Assembly (NCBI GenBank): GCA_040429635.1
Contig: CP158972.1
Location: 3,665,501-3,729,500 of the forward strand
Direction of reading: 5' to 3'
Length of the DNA: 64,000 nucleotides
Origin: Tamlana crocina
GTDB taxonomy: Bacteria; Bacteroidota; Bacteroidia; Flavobacteriales; Flavobacteriaceae
Below are positions 16,804-25,143 of this stretch, one piece after another; positions within the stretch are counted from its first letter, which is position 1, and each line of letters starts with the position of its first letter. The notes under the pieces are model-generated. The model had not been told where the DNA came from. It made no database searches and worked only from the letters and a program-made list of their open reading frames with translations. A program made the translations under genes and the position numbers.

Positions 16804-17850
16804 ATGAAAAAACGGATTTTAGTTGCACCGCTGAATTGGGGCTTGGGTCATGCCACCCGATGTATCCCCATTATAAACGCCTTAATGGAACAAGATTTCG
16901 TACCCGTTATTGCGAGTGATGGCGTGGCGTTGTCGCTGCTGCGGAAAGAATTCCCCAATCTGTCTTCAATCGAACTACCTTCGTACAATGTCACATACGC
17001 CAAAAACGGAAAACTTTTTAAGCTGAAACTCATCAAGGATTCCCCAAAATTGCTAAAAGCCATTACAGCTGAAAAAAAAGCCGTAAAAGATATTTTGGAG
17101 CACAACGATATTGCCGGAATCATTTCAGATAACCGATTGGGTGTTCGAAACAAAAAAGTGCCGTCCATATTTATCACACACCAATTGAATGTTTTAAGCG
17201 GAAGCACCACTTGGTTTAGCACTAAAATGCATCAAAAATTCATTCAAAAATTTGACGAGTGCTGGGTGCCGGATACCGAAGGAGAAATTAATTTGAGCGG
17301 AAAACTGGGGCACGTAAAAACTTTCAACATCCCCACCAAATACATCGGCCCACTAAGCAGGTTTACCCCGACCACAAACGAAACTAAAAACGATTTAATG
17401 GTTTTGCTTTCGGGACCGGAACCGCAGCGCACCCTCCTTGAAAAAAAGTTGTTTTCAGAACTTAAAAATTATAAAGGCAAAGTGGTATTTGTAAAAGGCA
17501 TCATGGAAACCGAGCAGACCATTCAGGTTATCGGCAACATGACCATTTACAATTTTATGACCTCAAAATTGTTAGAAAAGACCATTAACGAAAGTAAGTT
17601 AATCATTTCGCGGTCGGGTTACACTACCGTAATGGATTTAGCCAAACTGAACAAAAAGGCCTTTTTTATACCCACGCCCGGACAGTTTGAACAGGTTTAC
17701 CTAGCCGAAAGACTCACCGAAATGCAAATGGTACCCAGTTGTAAACAGGACGATTTTAGTCTCGACAAACTCAACCAAGCTCAAAATTACATGGGGCTAA
17801 AAGCGTTTAATTTTAATGTGGATTATAAGGAATTATTCAGCCTTTTCTAA
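16804..17850 (+). CDS. Glycosyltransferase, MJ1255/GT28-like
   Basis: 348 residues. The N-terminus ILVAPLNWGLGHATRCIPII carries the G-GH-R loop of MurG-like (GT-B fold) glycosyltransferases. The second half has DLMVLLSGPEPQRTLLEKKL and the donor-binding end SRSGYTTVMDLAKLNKKAFFIPTPGQFEQVYLAERL, which corresponds to the UDP-sugar-binding GT28 C-terminal domain. It lacks membrane segments, so it acts at the inner face of the membrane or in the cytosol. Acceptor and donor are unknown. Its last 18 bases overlap the 3' end of the histidine kinase gene on the other strand. Confidence 0.82.
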   Translation: MKKRILVAPLNWGLGHATRCIPIINALMEQDFVPVIASDGVALSLLRKEFPNLSSIELPSYNVTYAKNGKLFKLKLIKDSPKLLKAITAEKKAVKDILEHNDIAGIISDNRLGVRNKKVPSIFITHQLNVLSGSTTWFSTKMHQKFIQKFDECWVPDTEGEINLSGKLGHVKTFNIPTKYIGPLSRFTPTTNETKNDLMVLLSGPEPQRTLLEKKLFSELKNYKGKVVFVKGIMETEQTIQVIGNMTIYNFMTSKLLEKTINESKLIISRSGYTTVMDLAKLNKKAFFIPTPGQFEQVYLAERLTEMQMVPSCKQDDFSLDKLNQAQNYMGLKAFNFNVDYKELFSLF

Positions 17851-18876
17851 AGTGAACGAAAACTCGCTGCCCACTCCGTACTCACTTTCTACGTATATTT
17901 TTTCTTCGTGCGCTTCAATAATATGCTTAACTATGGAAAGTCCCAAACCGGAGCCACCTTCTTTTCTGGAGCCACTTTTATCAACCCGATAAAAACGCTC
18001 GAATAGTCGTGGCAAGTGTGCTTTACCGATGCCTTCGCCATTATCGGTTACCCTCACGATAACTTTGTTTTTTATGAGATTTTCAATACTAATTTCAGTG
18101 GTGCCTTTCTGGTTTCCGTATTTCAGGGAATTTACCACTAAATTCACCAAAACTTGTTGGATGCGCTCTTTATCGGCACGGACCATTATGGCGTTGGGAT
18201 AATCGCGATCGAAGGTTAGCGTAATTTTCTTTTTGGCTGCCTTCATTTCCAACATATCGAACACACTTCGGGTGAGTTCAACAATATCAAATGTTTCCAT
18301 TTTCAAACGTAAATCGCCTACCTCCAATTTGGTAATCATATCCAAATCCTTAACAATGTATCCCAAACGCTCAATACCTTTACTGGCCCGAAGTAAATAT
18401 TTTTCCCTGATGTTTTTGTCGTCCATGGCGCCATCCAGCAAGGTTAAAATATAGCCTTGAACGGTAAACAGCGGCGTTTTAAGTTCGTGCGATACGTTAC
18501 CAAAAAATTCTTTTCGGTACTCTTCCCTAACTTTTAGGGTTTCTATTTCAATCTTTTTGTGTCTGGCAAACTTGTCGATTTCCTGCGTAAGTGTCCGCAT
18601 ATCGGTAGTAATGGGTCCTTTGCTTAAGTTTGCCGATTCGAGTAGAGTTAAATCGTCGTATATTTTTTTCACCCTTTTGTATATAAATCGCTCAATACTG
18701 TATTGAATGATAAAAAAACAAAACACGAACAAACTAACGGAAATACCCAAAACCTGGTACCACTTAAACTCGTAGAAATAATACAAAAAAACACTCATAA
18801 GGAGTGTTATGTAAATAGTGATGTATAGCGATGTTTTTATCGCAAACTTATACGACCTCTTAAATTTTGTCTGCAT
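17833..18876 (-). CDS. Sensor histidine kinase, PhoR-like
   Basis: 347 residues. Two N-terminal membrane helices (about 13-35 and 41-60) have almost no periplasmic loop between them. Then come a HAMP/linker region, the dimerisation box FFGNVSHELKTPLF (His130 phosphorylated), and the ATPase boxes QQVLVNLVVNSLKYG (N), VTDNGEGIG (G1), LFERFYRVDKS (F) and GSGLGLSIVKHI (G2). There is no PAS domain. The lack of a periplasmic sensor domain and the pairing with an OmpR/PhoB-type regulator resemble the PhoRB pair, but the signal is not proven. It starts five bases after its regulator gene. Confidence 0.88.
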   Translation of the reverse strand: MQTKFKRSYKFAIKTSLYITIYITLLMSVFLYYFYEFKWYQVLGISVSLFVFCFFIIQYSIERFIYKRVKKIYDDLTLLESANLSKGPITTDMRTLTQEIDKFARHKKIEIETLKVREEYRKEFFGNVSHELKTPLFTVQGYILTLLDGAMDDKNIREKYLLRASKGIERLGYIVKDLDMITKLEVGDLRLKMETFDIVELTRSVFDMLEMKAAKKKITLTFDRDYPNAIMVRADKERIQQVLVNLVVNSLKYGNQKGTTEISIENLIKNKVIVRVTDNGEGIGKAHLPRLFERFYRVDKSGSRKEGGSGLGLSIVKHIIEAHEEKIYVESEYGVGSEFSFTLEKAE

Positions 18877-18881
18877 TAATA

Positions 18882-19562
18882 TTAATCTACAAACTTATAG
18901 CCTACGCCTTTTATGGTTTTAAAACTTTCGTCGCCCAGTTTTTCACGAAGTTTCCTGATGTGGACATCGATGGTACGGCCTCCCACAACCACTTCGTTAC
19001 CCCAAACGGTATCCAGAATTTCGTCTCTTTTGAAAACCTTACCGGGCTTAGATGCCAATAAAGATAACAATTCAAATTCTTTTCGAGGCAATATTATTTC
19101 TTTTCCTTTTGAAGTAATCTTGTATTCGTCGCGATTTATCACCAAACTACCTACCTTTACCGTATCGTCAACGTCTTCTTCTTTAAAGCGTCTTAAAAGC
19201 GCTTTCACTTTACTGATAAGCACTTTGGGTTTTATGGGTTTTGTTATATAATCGTCGGCTCCCGCATCAAAACCAGCCACCTGCGAATAGTCTTCGCCTC
19301 GTGCCGTTAAAAAGGTAACCATGGTATTTTTTAAATCGGGATTTTTTCGGATTTGCTCACAAGCTTCAATGCCATCCATTTCGGGCATCATCACATCCAA
19401 AATAATTAGATGCGGTAATTCTTTTTTTGCCTTTTTAACGCCTTCCAATCCGTTTTCGGCAGTAATTACTTGATAGCCTTCGTTGCTAAGATTATAACCA
19501 ACAATTTCTAAAATATCTGGTTCGTCATCAACCAATAATATTTTGATGTCCTTTTTTTTCAT
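18882..19562 (-). CDS. Response regulator, OmpR/PhoB family
   Basis: 226 residues. The receiver domain has the acidic pair in LLVDDEPDILEIV, phospho-acceptor Asp56 (LIILDVMMPEMDG), the Thr of FLTARGED and the Lys of DYITKPIKP. The C-terminal winged helix follows (FELLSLLASKPGKVFKRDEI, VGGRTIDVHIRKLREKLG, IKGVGYKFVD). Phosphorylated by the kinase encoded just downstream, it should bind direct-repeat operators as a tandem dimer. Such a direct repeat lies in front of this gene (19671-19692), which suggests autoregulation. Confidence 0.9.
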   Translation of the reverse strand: MKKKDIKILLVDDEPDILEIVGYNLSNEGYQVITAENGLEGVKKAKKELPHLIILDVMMPEMDGIEACEQIRKNPDLKNTMVTFLTARGEDYSQVAGFDAGADDYITKPIKPKVLISKVKALLRRFKEEDVDDTVKVGSLVINRDEYKITSKGKEIILPRKEFELLSLLASKPGKVFKRDEILDTVWGNEVVVGGRTIDVHIRKLREKLGDESFKTIKGVGYKFVD

Positions 19563-19660
19563 TTGTCAACTACTGTTTTTATCGAAGTAAAGATAAAACT
19601 TAAAACACAATTCCTTAAAATAGCGTTTATAAATAACATTAAGATAACAAACTACTTACA

Positions 19661-19668
19661 CAAAGTTA
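19661..19668 (-). promoter_or_regulatory. -7 promoter element of the two-component operon
   Basis: The minus strand reads TAACTTTG, a perfect TAnnTTTG, about 100 bases before the regulator start. No good -33 element is visible; instead an 11-base direct repeat lies beside it, as expected for an activator-dependent promoter. Confidence 0.5.
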
Positions 19669-19670
19669 AC

Positions 19671-19692
19671 TTTCATCGAATTTTCATCAGAT
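19671..19692 (+). promoter_or_regulatory. Possible PhoB-type operator (11-base direct repeat)
   Basis: TTTCATCGAAT (19671-19681) is followed without gap by TTTCATCAGAT (19682-19692), 9 of 11 bases matching. An 11-base period is that of the PhoB box (CTGTCAT-type half sites). It lies in the divergent region between the response regulator and a small T9SS gene. Confidence 0.4.
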
Positions 19693-19740
19693 TAACAGCA
19701 TTTTTAACAAGGTTTTGGCATCAATTTTGATTACTCCTAT

Positions 19741-19748
19741 TAACTTTG
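19741..19748 (+). promoter_or_regulatory. -7 promoter element of the small T9SS gene
   Basis: TAACTTTG matches TAnnTTTG. A TTTG at 19714-19717 stands 23 bases upstream as a -33 element. The leader would be about 35 bases. Confidence 0.6.
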
Positions 19749-19789
19749 TAATTAATCCTTTGAACAAGATTGGTATAAATTTCAAATAA

Positions 19790-20134
19790 ATGAAAAAAAA
19801 CTACTTGGCTTTTTTATTCCTCTTTTTCTCCTTGTTTCTCGCCCAAGATATTACGGCACAAAGCATGGCACGAACGCGTTCAATTGAAAAAAATATTGAA
19901 GGGCTAACCGTTTACCCCAACCCTTTAAGCAGTGCAACACAATCTTTTTTAACCATTCAATCAAATTTGAATTCTGACAAAAACATTGAATTTTTCGATG
20001 TTTTGGGCAAACGCCTTTTTGCAACGGTTTTAAGAGGGAAGCAGTTAAACATTTCGCAATTAAACCCCGGTGTTTATATTTTGAAGATTACTGAAAATGG
20101 GATAAGCGAAGCCCGAAAATTAGTGATAAAGTAA
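19790..20134 (+). CDS. Minimal T9SS cargo: signal peptide plus sorting domain only
   Basis: 114 residues. A signal peptide (MKKNYLAFLFLFFSLFLAQD, cut after ITAQ) is followed by about 15 residues (SMARTRSIEKNIEG) and then directly by a complete type A sorting domain: LTVYPNPLSSATQSFLTIQS, IEFFDVLGKRLFA, ISQLNPGVYILKITENG, ARKLVIK. There is almost no room for a cargo domain, so the secreted product would be very small. Its own promoter is good and it faces the two-component operon across a shared regulatory region. The role is unknown; it could be a regulator or competitor of the sorting machinery, a structural peptide, or a remnant of a larger gene. Confidence 0.85.
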   Translation: MKKNYLAFLFLFFSLFLAQDITAQSMARTRSIEKNIEGLTVYPNPLSSATQSFLTIQSNLNSDKNIEFFDVLGKRLFATVLRGKQLNISQLNPGVYILKITENGISEARKLVIK

Positions 20135-20154
20135 AGAAATCGTTACTTCAATGT

Positions 20155-20180
20155 AAAAAAACCAACAAATTCAGGTTTTT
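20155..20180 (+). terminator. Weak hairpin after the small T9SS gene
   Basis: AAAAAACC and GGTTTTT separated by about ten bases, followed by an AT-rich stretch. The stem is weak. Confidence 0.35.
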
Positions 20181-20239
20181 CATAAATTTAATTAAAGAGC
20201 AACCATTACTTTTAGTCTTTAATTAAACACACATCAACT

Positions 20240-21016
20240 ATGAAAAATCTTTATGTTTTTTTACTTACTCTTTCAATGACTTCATTCTGTTTTGGCCAAG
20301 AACTATTGACCAATGGTAACTTTGAGAATTGGGACGACCCCAACACTCCTTCTGGATGGGACAAATACGAAAGTGTCGCACAGGAAACATCAACCATTCA
20401 TGCAGGGTCTAACGCTTTAAAAGTAATTGCTACCAGCACCAGAGACTTAACTCAATCGGTATCCATTCAACCTGGAGAAACTTATCAAATTTCCCTTTGG
20501 TATTATGTTGAGACTGGCGACGGCAGTGATGCTAGGATTTGGAGCTATTGGCTTAATGGAACTTCAACAGTTGCTGATGCGAGCACTGATGATGCACTAC
20601 GCGGACCAAACAATGATTATTTTACAAGTAGCCCTACTTGGCAACAATATACGGCTACTGTAACCGCACCTAGTTCTGGCGTAGACGGATTTAGATTTGA
20701 GGTAAGATCATACAACAACGCCACTGTATATTGGGATGACTTGTCTTTTGTTGACACCAACACACTTTCTAACAAAACAACCGAAATAACTAATTTTAAC
20801 ATTTTTCCTAACCCTACATCATTAGGACATGTTAATATAAGCAGCAACAGCACCGAAAAAATGGACGTGACCATTTACAATCTCATCGGGAAACAAGTTT
20901 TAAAGCCATCCGTTATAAATAACAAAATAGACATATCGAGTTTACAGGCCGGGGTGTACCTTATTAAGGCCTTCCAAAACGGAAAACTATCGACTAAAAA
21001 ACTAGTCGTAAAATAA
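20240..21016 (+). CDS. Secreted carbohydrate-binding-like protein with T9SS sorting domain
   Basis: 258 residues. A signal peptide (MKNLYVFLLTLSMTSFCFGQ) is followed by a beta-sandwich of the CBM4/CBM9/CBM22 type: LLTNGNFENWDDPNTPSGW at the start, SVSIQPGETYQISLWYYVE in the middle, FRFEVRSYNNATVYWDDLSF at the end. It closes with a type A sorting domain from about residue 185 (ITNFNIFPNPTSLGHVNISS to LQAGVYLIKAFQNGK). It carries no catalytic module, so a binding or surface role is likely; the ligand is unknown. It lies downstream of another small T9SS gene with a 105-base gap and is followed by a clear terminator. Confidence 0.82.
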   Translation: MKNLYVFLLTLSMTSFCFGQELLTNGNFENWDDPNTPSGWDKYESVAQETSTIHAGSNALKVIATSTRDLTQSVSIQPGETYQISLWYYVETGDGSDARIWSYWLNGTSTVADASTDDALRGPNNDYFTSSPTWQQYTATVTAPSSGVDGFRFEVRSYNNATVYWDDLSFVDTNTLSNKTTEITNFNIFPNPTSLGHVNISSNSTEKMDVTIYNLIGKQVLKPSVINNKIDISSLQAGVYLIKAFQNGKLSTKKLVVK

Positions 21017-21040
21017 ACATACTTTACTCTTTTATACCCT

Positions 21041-21075
21041 AAAGCGTTATCCATACTGGTAACGCTTTTTTATTT
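21041..21075 (+). terminator. Terminator after the carbohydrate-binding-like gene
   Basis: AAAGCGTTA (21041-21049) pairs with TAACGCTTT (21060-21068), followed by T-rich sequence. Confidence 0.75.
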
Positions 21076-21126
21076 TATATATTTTTGTCACTAGCTAAAC
21101 CGAATCTATAATTTACATCCGTTTTT

Positions 21127-22107
21127 ATGATAGACCCAAACTCTATTTTCAACATAAAAAACACTAATGAATTTGAAAAAAAAGCATTAGAGGTTTTCAA
21201 ATTTCAATTTGAAAATAATAGAGTGTACCGTTCATTTTGCGATTTATTGTACAAACATCCCAGCGACGTAAAAACGATAGTCGATATTCCGTTTTTACCC
21301 ATTCAGTTTTTTAAAACCCGGGATGTTTTGAGCAGCACAGCACCGATTGAAACCACATTTACCAGCTCGGGCACTACTGGAAGTGCCACCAGCAGACATC
21401 TTGTGACTGATTTAAATATTTACAAAGAAAGTTTCAGTAAAGGCTTCGAACATTTTTACGGAAACATAAAAGATTATGTGGTTTTAGCTTTGCTCCCATC
21501 GTATTTGGAGCGCGAAGGTTCATCACTTATTTACATGGTCGATACTTTAATTAAAGCCTCCGAACAACCCGAAAGTGGCTTTTACCTCAACAACCTTTCG
21601 GAATTACAAAAGCGACTCACAAAATTGGATGCTGAAGGAAAAAAAATATTGCTCATTGGGGTTTCTTTTGCGTTGTTAGATTTGGTTGAAACCCACCAAT
21701 TCGAACTTAAAAACACCATAGTTATGGAAACGGGCGGTATGAAAGGGCGACGGAAAGAAATGATTCGTGCCGAGCTTCACCAGGAATTAAAACGTGGATT
21801 TGGAGTTGAACACATCCATAGCGAATACGGAATGACCGAACTTTTAAGTCAGGGCTACTCCAAAGGGAAAGGTGTTTTTGAATGCCCACCGTGGATGAAA
21901 ACTTTAACCCGAGATACCGAAGATCCACTGACAATAAATACCCAACAAAAAGCAGGCGGCATCAATGTTATCGATTTGACCAACATCAACTCCTGTGCTT
22001 TTATTGCCACACAAGATTTAGGTCGTGTACACGCCAATGGCACTTTTGAGGTGATTGGCCGTTTCGACCATTCAGATATTCGAGGTTGCAACCTGTTAGC
22101 GCTTTAA
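21127..22107 (+). CDS. LuxE-family acyl-protein synthetase / acyltransferase
   Basis: 326 residues. The protein belongs to the adenylate-forming LuxE/PaaK group: DIPFLPIQFFKTRDVLSS, then the phosphate-binding loop TFTSSGTTGSATSRH (about 77-91), then METGGMKGRRKEMIRAELH and EYGMTELLSQGYS. LuxE activates fatty acids with ATP and transfers them to a protein. The homologues in Bacteroidota are not linked to luminescence genes, and neither is this one. The acyl substrate and acceptor are unknown. It is a single gene closed by a strong shared terminator. Confidence 0.8.
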   Translation: MIDPNSIFNIKNTNEFEKKALEVFKFQFENNRVYRSFCDLLYKHPSDVKTIVDIPFLPIQFFKTRDVLSSTAPIETTFTSSGTTGSATSRHLVTDLNIYKESFSKGFEHFYGNIKDYVVLALLPSYLEREGSSLIYMVDTLIKASEQPESGFYLNNLSELQKRLTKLDAEGKKILLIGVSFALLDLVETHQFELKNTIVMETGGMKGRRKEMIRAELHQELKRGFGVEHIHSEYGMTELLSQGYSKGKGVFECPPWMKTLTRDTEDPLTINTQQKAGGINVIDLTNINSCAFIATQDLGRVHANGTFEVIGRFDHSDIRGCNLLAL

Positions 22108-22201
22108 AAAAATATTATAAATTGTAAGGTTTAAAGCAAACTAACGACTTAAAAACCAGCTAATAAAAAGAAAAATTTAGTTATTAGTTTGGTTTGTTAA
22201 C

Positions 22202-22238
22202 AACGCGGCCCGAATTTAAATTCGAGCCGCGTTTATTT
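22202..22238. terminator. Bidirectional terminator, LuxE-like gene / tyrS
   Basis: AACGCGGC (22202-22209) pairs with GCCGCGTT (22226-22233), and the CGAATTT / AAATTCG pair extends the stem inward. It lies between two convergent genes. Confidence 0.85.
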
Positions 22239-23533
22239 TAATTGAATTGTAACACAAAATAATTCTTCTTGCCCCGCTGAAGCAAAACAAATTTATTGTT
22301 TATCAAATCTTCTGCTGTAATGCTATAGTCTTCATTTACTTTTTCTTTATTCACCGAAATGGAGTTTTCCTTTAAGGCGCGTCTTGCTTCCCCGTTCGAT
22401 TTTAAAAAACCTCCTTTTTCAGCCAATGCCGCTATAACGTCCAAGCCGTTTTCAATTTCAGATTTTGGCAACTGCATTTGTGGCACACCATCAAACACAT
22501 CCAAAAAGGTTTGCTCGTTAAGTTGTTTTAAGTCCTCCGCAGTCGATTTTCCAAAAAGAATATTGCTCGCTTTTATAGCATTCTCCAAATCCTCTTTAGA
22601 GTGTACCATCGTCGTAATCTCTTCAGCCAAACGTTTCTGTAAAGCACGCATGTGAGGCGCTTCGTTGTGTTCTTTCACCAAAGCCTCTATCTCTTCACGA
22701 CTTAAAAACGTGAATATTTTAATGTACTTTTCGGCATCTACATCGCTGGTATTTAACCAATATTGAAAAAATTTATAAGGTGATGTTCGGTTGGCATCCA
22801 ACCAAATATTGCCGCCTTCGGTTTTTCCGAATTTAGTACCATCAGCTTTTGTAATCAATGGCCAAGTTAAGGCATATCCTTTTCCGGAATCTATTCTTCT
22901 TATGAGTTCCGTTCCCGTGGTAATATTCCCCCATTGGTCACTTCCGCCCATTTGCAGTGTACAGTTTTTATCGCGGTACAAATGCAAAAAATCGTAACCT
23001 TGCACCAATTGATAGGTGAACTCGGTAAAACTCATCCCCACCGAGGCATCAGACGACAAACGTTTCTTCACAGAATCTTTCGCCATCATATAATTAACAG
23101 TGATATGCTTACCCACATCGCGAATGAACTCTAAAAACGAAAAGTTCTTCATCCAATCGTAATTGTTCACGATAATAGCTGCATTTTCGGCGTCGCTATC
23201 GAAATCCAAAAATCGCGATAACTGTTCTTTAATAGCGTTTTGGTTGTGCCTTAAGGTTTCTTCATCCAACAGATTTCTTTCGGCAGATTTCCCAGAAGGA
23301 TCTCCAATCATTCCTGTAGCACCACCTACCAAAGCTACGGGTTTGTGGCCGGCCAACTGAAAATGCTTCAGCCCCATAACGCCCACCAAGTGCCCAATGT
23401 GTAAAGAATCGGCCGTGGGATCAATCCCCACATACGCCTGGCGCATGGCTTCCATTAAGTGTTCTTCTGTTCCGGGCATGCTATCCTGTATCATGCCGCG
23501 CCAAGTTAATTCTTCAACAAAATTCTTTATCAT
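22238..23533 (-). CDS. tyrS: Tyrosyl-tRNA synthetase
   Basis: 431 residues, the usual length of bacterial TyrRS. The class I signatures are HIGH (45-48, in [14 protein letters not shown]) and a KMSKS variant KFGKTEGG. The tyrosine pocket appears in [24 protein letters not shown]. The C-terminal S4-like RNA-binding domain is present ([20 protein letters not shown], ending [15 protein letters not shown]). It attaches tyrosine to tRNA-Tyr and is monocistronic with its own promoter. Confidence 0.96.
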   Translation of the reverse strand: MIKNFVEELTWRGMIQDSMPGTEEHLMEAMRQAYVGIDPTADSLHIGHLVGVMGLKHFQLAGHKPVALVGGATGMIGDPSGKSAERNLLDEETLRHNQNAIKEQLSRFLDFDSDAENAAIIVNNYDWMKNFSFLEFIRDVGKHITVNYMMAKDSVKKRLSSDASVGMSFTEFTYQLVQGYDFLHLYRDKNCTLQMGGSDQWGNITTGTELIRRIDSGKGYALTWPLITKADGTKFGKTEGGNIWLDANRTSPYKFFQYWLNTSDVDAEKYIKIFTFLSREEIEALVKEHNEAPHMRALQKRLAEEITTMVHSKEDLENAIKASNILFGKSTAEDLKQLNEQTFLDVFDGVPQMQLPKSEIENGLDVIAALAEKGGFLKSNGEARRALKENSISVNKEKVNEDYSITAEDLINNKFVLLQRGKKNYFVLQFN

Positions 23534-23556
23534 GGTTTACTTTTTAAAAAACTATG

Positions 23557-23564
23557 CAAAGATA
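23557..23564 (-). promoter_or_regulatory. tyrS: -7 promoter element of tyrS
   Basis: The minus strand reads TATCTTTG, matching TAnnTTTG, about 24 bases before the ATG. Confidence 0.6.
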
Positions 23565-23618
23565 AAAATACGGGTATAATTACCGGGCGTTATTGAATAT
23601 TTCTTTAATTTCGTTTTT

Positions 23619-24620
23619 ATGATTTTAGTAACAGGAGGAACGGGTTTGGTCGGCGCCCATTTGCTTTATAAACTGGCAAGTGAAGGTAAAGCCGTTCGGG
23701 CCATTTTTAGAAACGAACGCAAAATCGACAACACCAGAAATGTTTTTTCCTGCTACACGGACGACTACGAAACTATTTTTAATAAAATCGAATGGTTTGA
23801 AGCTGATATTTTAGACATTCCCGCTTTAACCGAAGCTTTTAACGGTATTACACAGGTGTACCATTGTGCTGCTTTTGTATCGTTCGAGCCGGATAAATAC
23901 CAACTTTTACGAAAAACCAATATTGAAGGCACTGCAAATATTGTTAATATTTCGTTGGCGAAAAACATCCAAAAATTGTGCTACGCCAGTTCGGTGGCTA
24001 CTTTAGGAAGTACTTTAAACAACGACCCCATTACCGAAAACACCTTTTGGAATCCTGAAACCGACAACAGCGTTTATGCCATTACTAAATATGGTGCTGA
24101 AATGGAAGTTTGGCGCGGCACACAAGAAGGGCTCAACGCTGTTATTGTAAATCCCGGTGTTATTATTGGCTCTGGAATTTGGCGTTACGGCTCGGGCAGT
24201 TTATTTAAAAGAGCCGCAAAAGGTTTAAGTTTTTACACCGCAGGTTCAGTCGGGCTTGTTGCTGTTGAGGATGTTGTTTCGGTGATGGTGGAATTAATGG
24301 ACAGCACCATCAGCAACGAACGATATATTTTAGTGGCCGAAGATTGGAGCTACAAAAAATTTCTTCAAACTTTGGCAAAATCGGTAAATGCCAAACCACC
24401 TAAAAAAGAAATCAATAAAACCCTGCTGAATATCGCTTGGCGACTCGATTGGCTAACTCATAAAATAACAGGGAAACGCCGACAGCTCACCAAACAATTG
24501 GCCAAATCGTTAACCACAAAACACGATTACAGCAGCCAAAAAATAAAAGATGCTTTAGATTTTGAGTTTCAAGACATGGAAAACACTATTAATTCTGTAG
24601 GGAAACAGTATCTAAAATAG
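23619..24620 (+). CDS. NAD(P)-dependent epimerase/dehydratase (extended SDR)
   Basis: 333 residues with a Rossmann fold. The cofactor loop VTGGTGLVGAHLLYKL begins at residue 4, YHCAAFVSFEPD is the NAG-like strand, and the active-site YAITKYGAE gives the YxxxK pair with the upstream serine of YASSVATLG. The group contains sugar-nucleotide epimerases, dihydroflavonol reductase-like enzymes and hydroxysteroid dehydrogenases; which of these applies cannot be told. The final 32 bases overlap the 3' end of the DUF4296 gene on the other strand, which is unusual enough to note but both frames look real. Confidence 0.85.
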   Translation: MILVTGGTGLVGAHLLYKLASEGKAVRAIFRNERKIDNTRNVFSCYTDDYETIFNKIEWFEADILDIPALTEAFNGITQVYHCAAFVSFEPDKYQLLRKTNIEGTANIVNISLAKNIQKLCYASSVATLGSTLNNDPITENTFWNPETDNSVYAITKYGAEMEVWRGTQEGLNAVIVNPGVIIGSGIWRYGSGSLFKRAAKGLSFYTAGSVGLVAVEDVVSVMVELMDSTISNERYILVAEDWSYKKFLQTLAKSVNAKPPKKEINKTLLNIAWRLDWLTHKITGKRRQLTKQLAKSLTTKHDYSSQKIKDALDFEFQDMENTINSVGKQYLK

Positions 24621-25143
24621 GGGCAATTAAACCTTTGCCTTCCTTTACCCTTTTTTGAAGCAATTTTTCGGTCAACGAATCCCTTTGCTTCAACTTTAAA
24701 GAATCTACAACTTTCACAACCTCCTCTATCGTATCTTTTTTAATCGCTTTCAAAGAGTCTTCCTCTCGCTTGGTTTGTGTTTTCCACTCTTCAGCCTCCT
24801 GCTCTTTTAGCTTTTCCTTCAGTTTTTCCAAACTATCGGAAACCATGGTGTAAATAGCATCATATTCCTTCACGTGAAAGGCGTAATAGTTATTGCTTTC
24901 AGCAAACTGCAAACTATCAATATTATGGCGCTTAAACACATAATCATTAACCACCACTCCGCTGTCCTGCATCGTTCTTTTGTTAATGGAACTAGCCGAA
25001 GAAATTATTTTGGCGTCAATTATGATGTTGACCATTTCCTTTTTTGAAAGGAGATTTTTGGGTTTATCGGGGGCTTTCAATCTGTTGCATGCCACAACAA
25101 AAAAAAGCAAGCCAATAACACCTATTAATTTTCTAAAAATCAT
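24589..25143 (-). CDS. DUF4296 lipoprotein
   Basis: 184 residues. A lipoprotein signal ends in GLLFFVVACNRL, with the lipidated cysteine at about residue 19. The DUF4296 core follows (LLSKKEMVNIIIDAKIISSA, FKRHNIDSLQFAESNNYYA, YDAIYTMVSDSLEKLKEKL), and then a charged coiled-coil tail of E, K and D residues. The family is restricted to Bacteroidota and its function is unknown. The ATG overlaps the dihydroorotase stop (ATGA), so it is the third gene of an operon with pyrC and the mannosyltransferase gene. Confidence 0.85.
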   Translation of the reverse strand: MIFRKLIGVIGLLFFVVACNRLKAPDKPKNLLSKKEMVNIIIDAKIISSASSINKRTMQDSGVVVNDYVFKRHNIDSLQFAESNNYYAFHVKEYDAIYTMVSDSLEKLKEKLKEQEAEEWKTQTKREEDSLKAIKKDTIEEVVKVVDSLKLKQRDSLTEKLLQKRVKEGKGLIAPILDTVSLQN

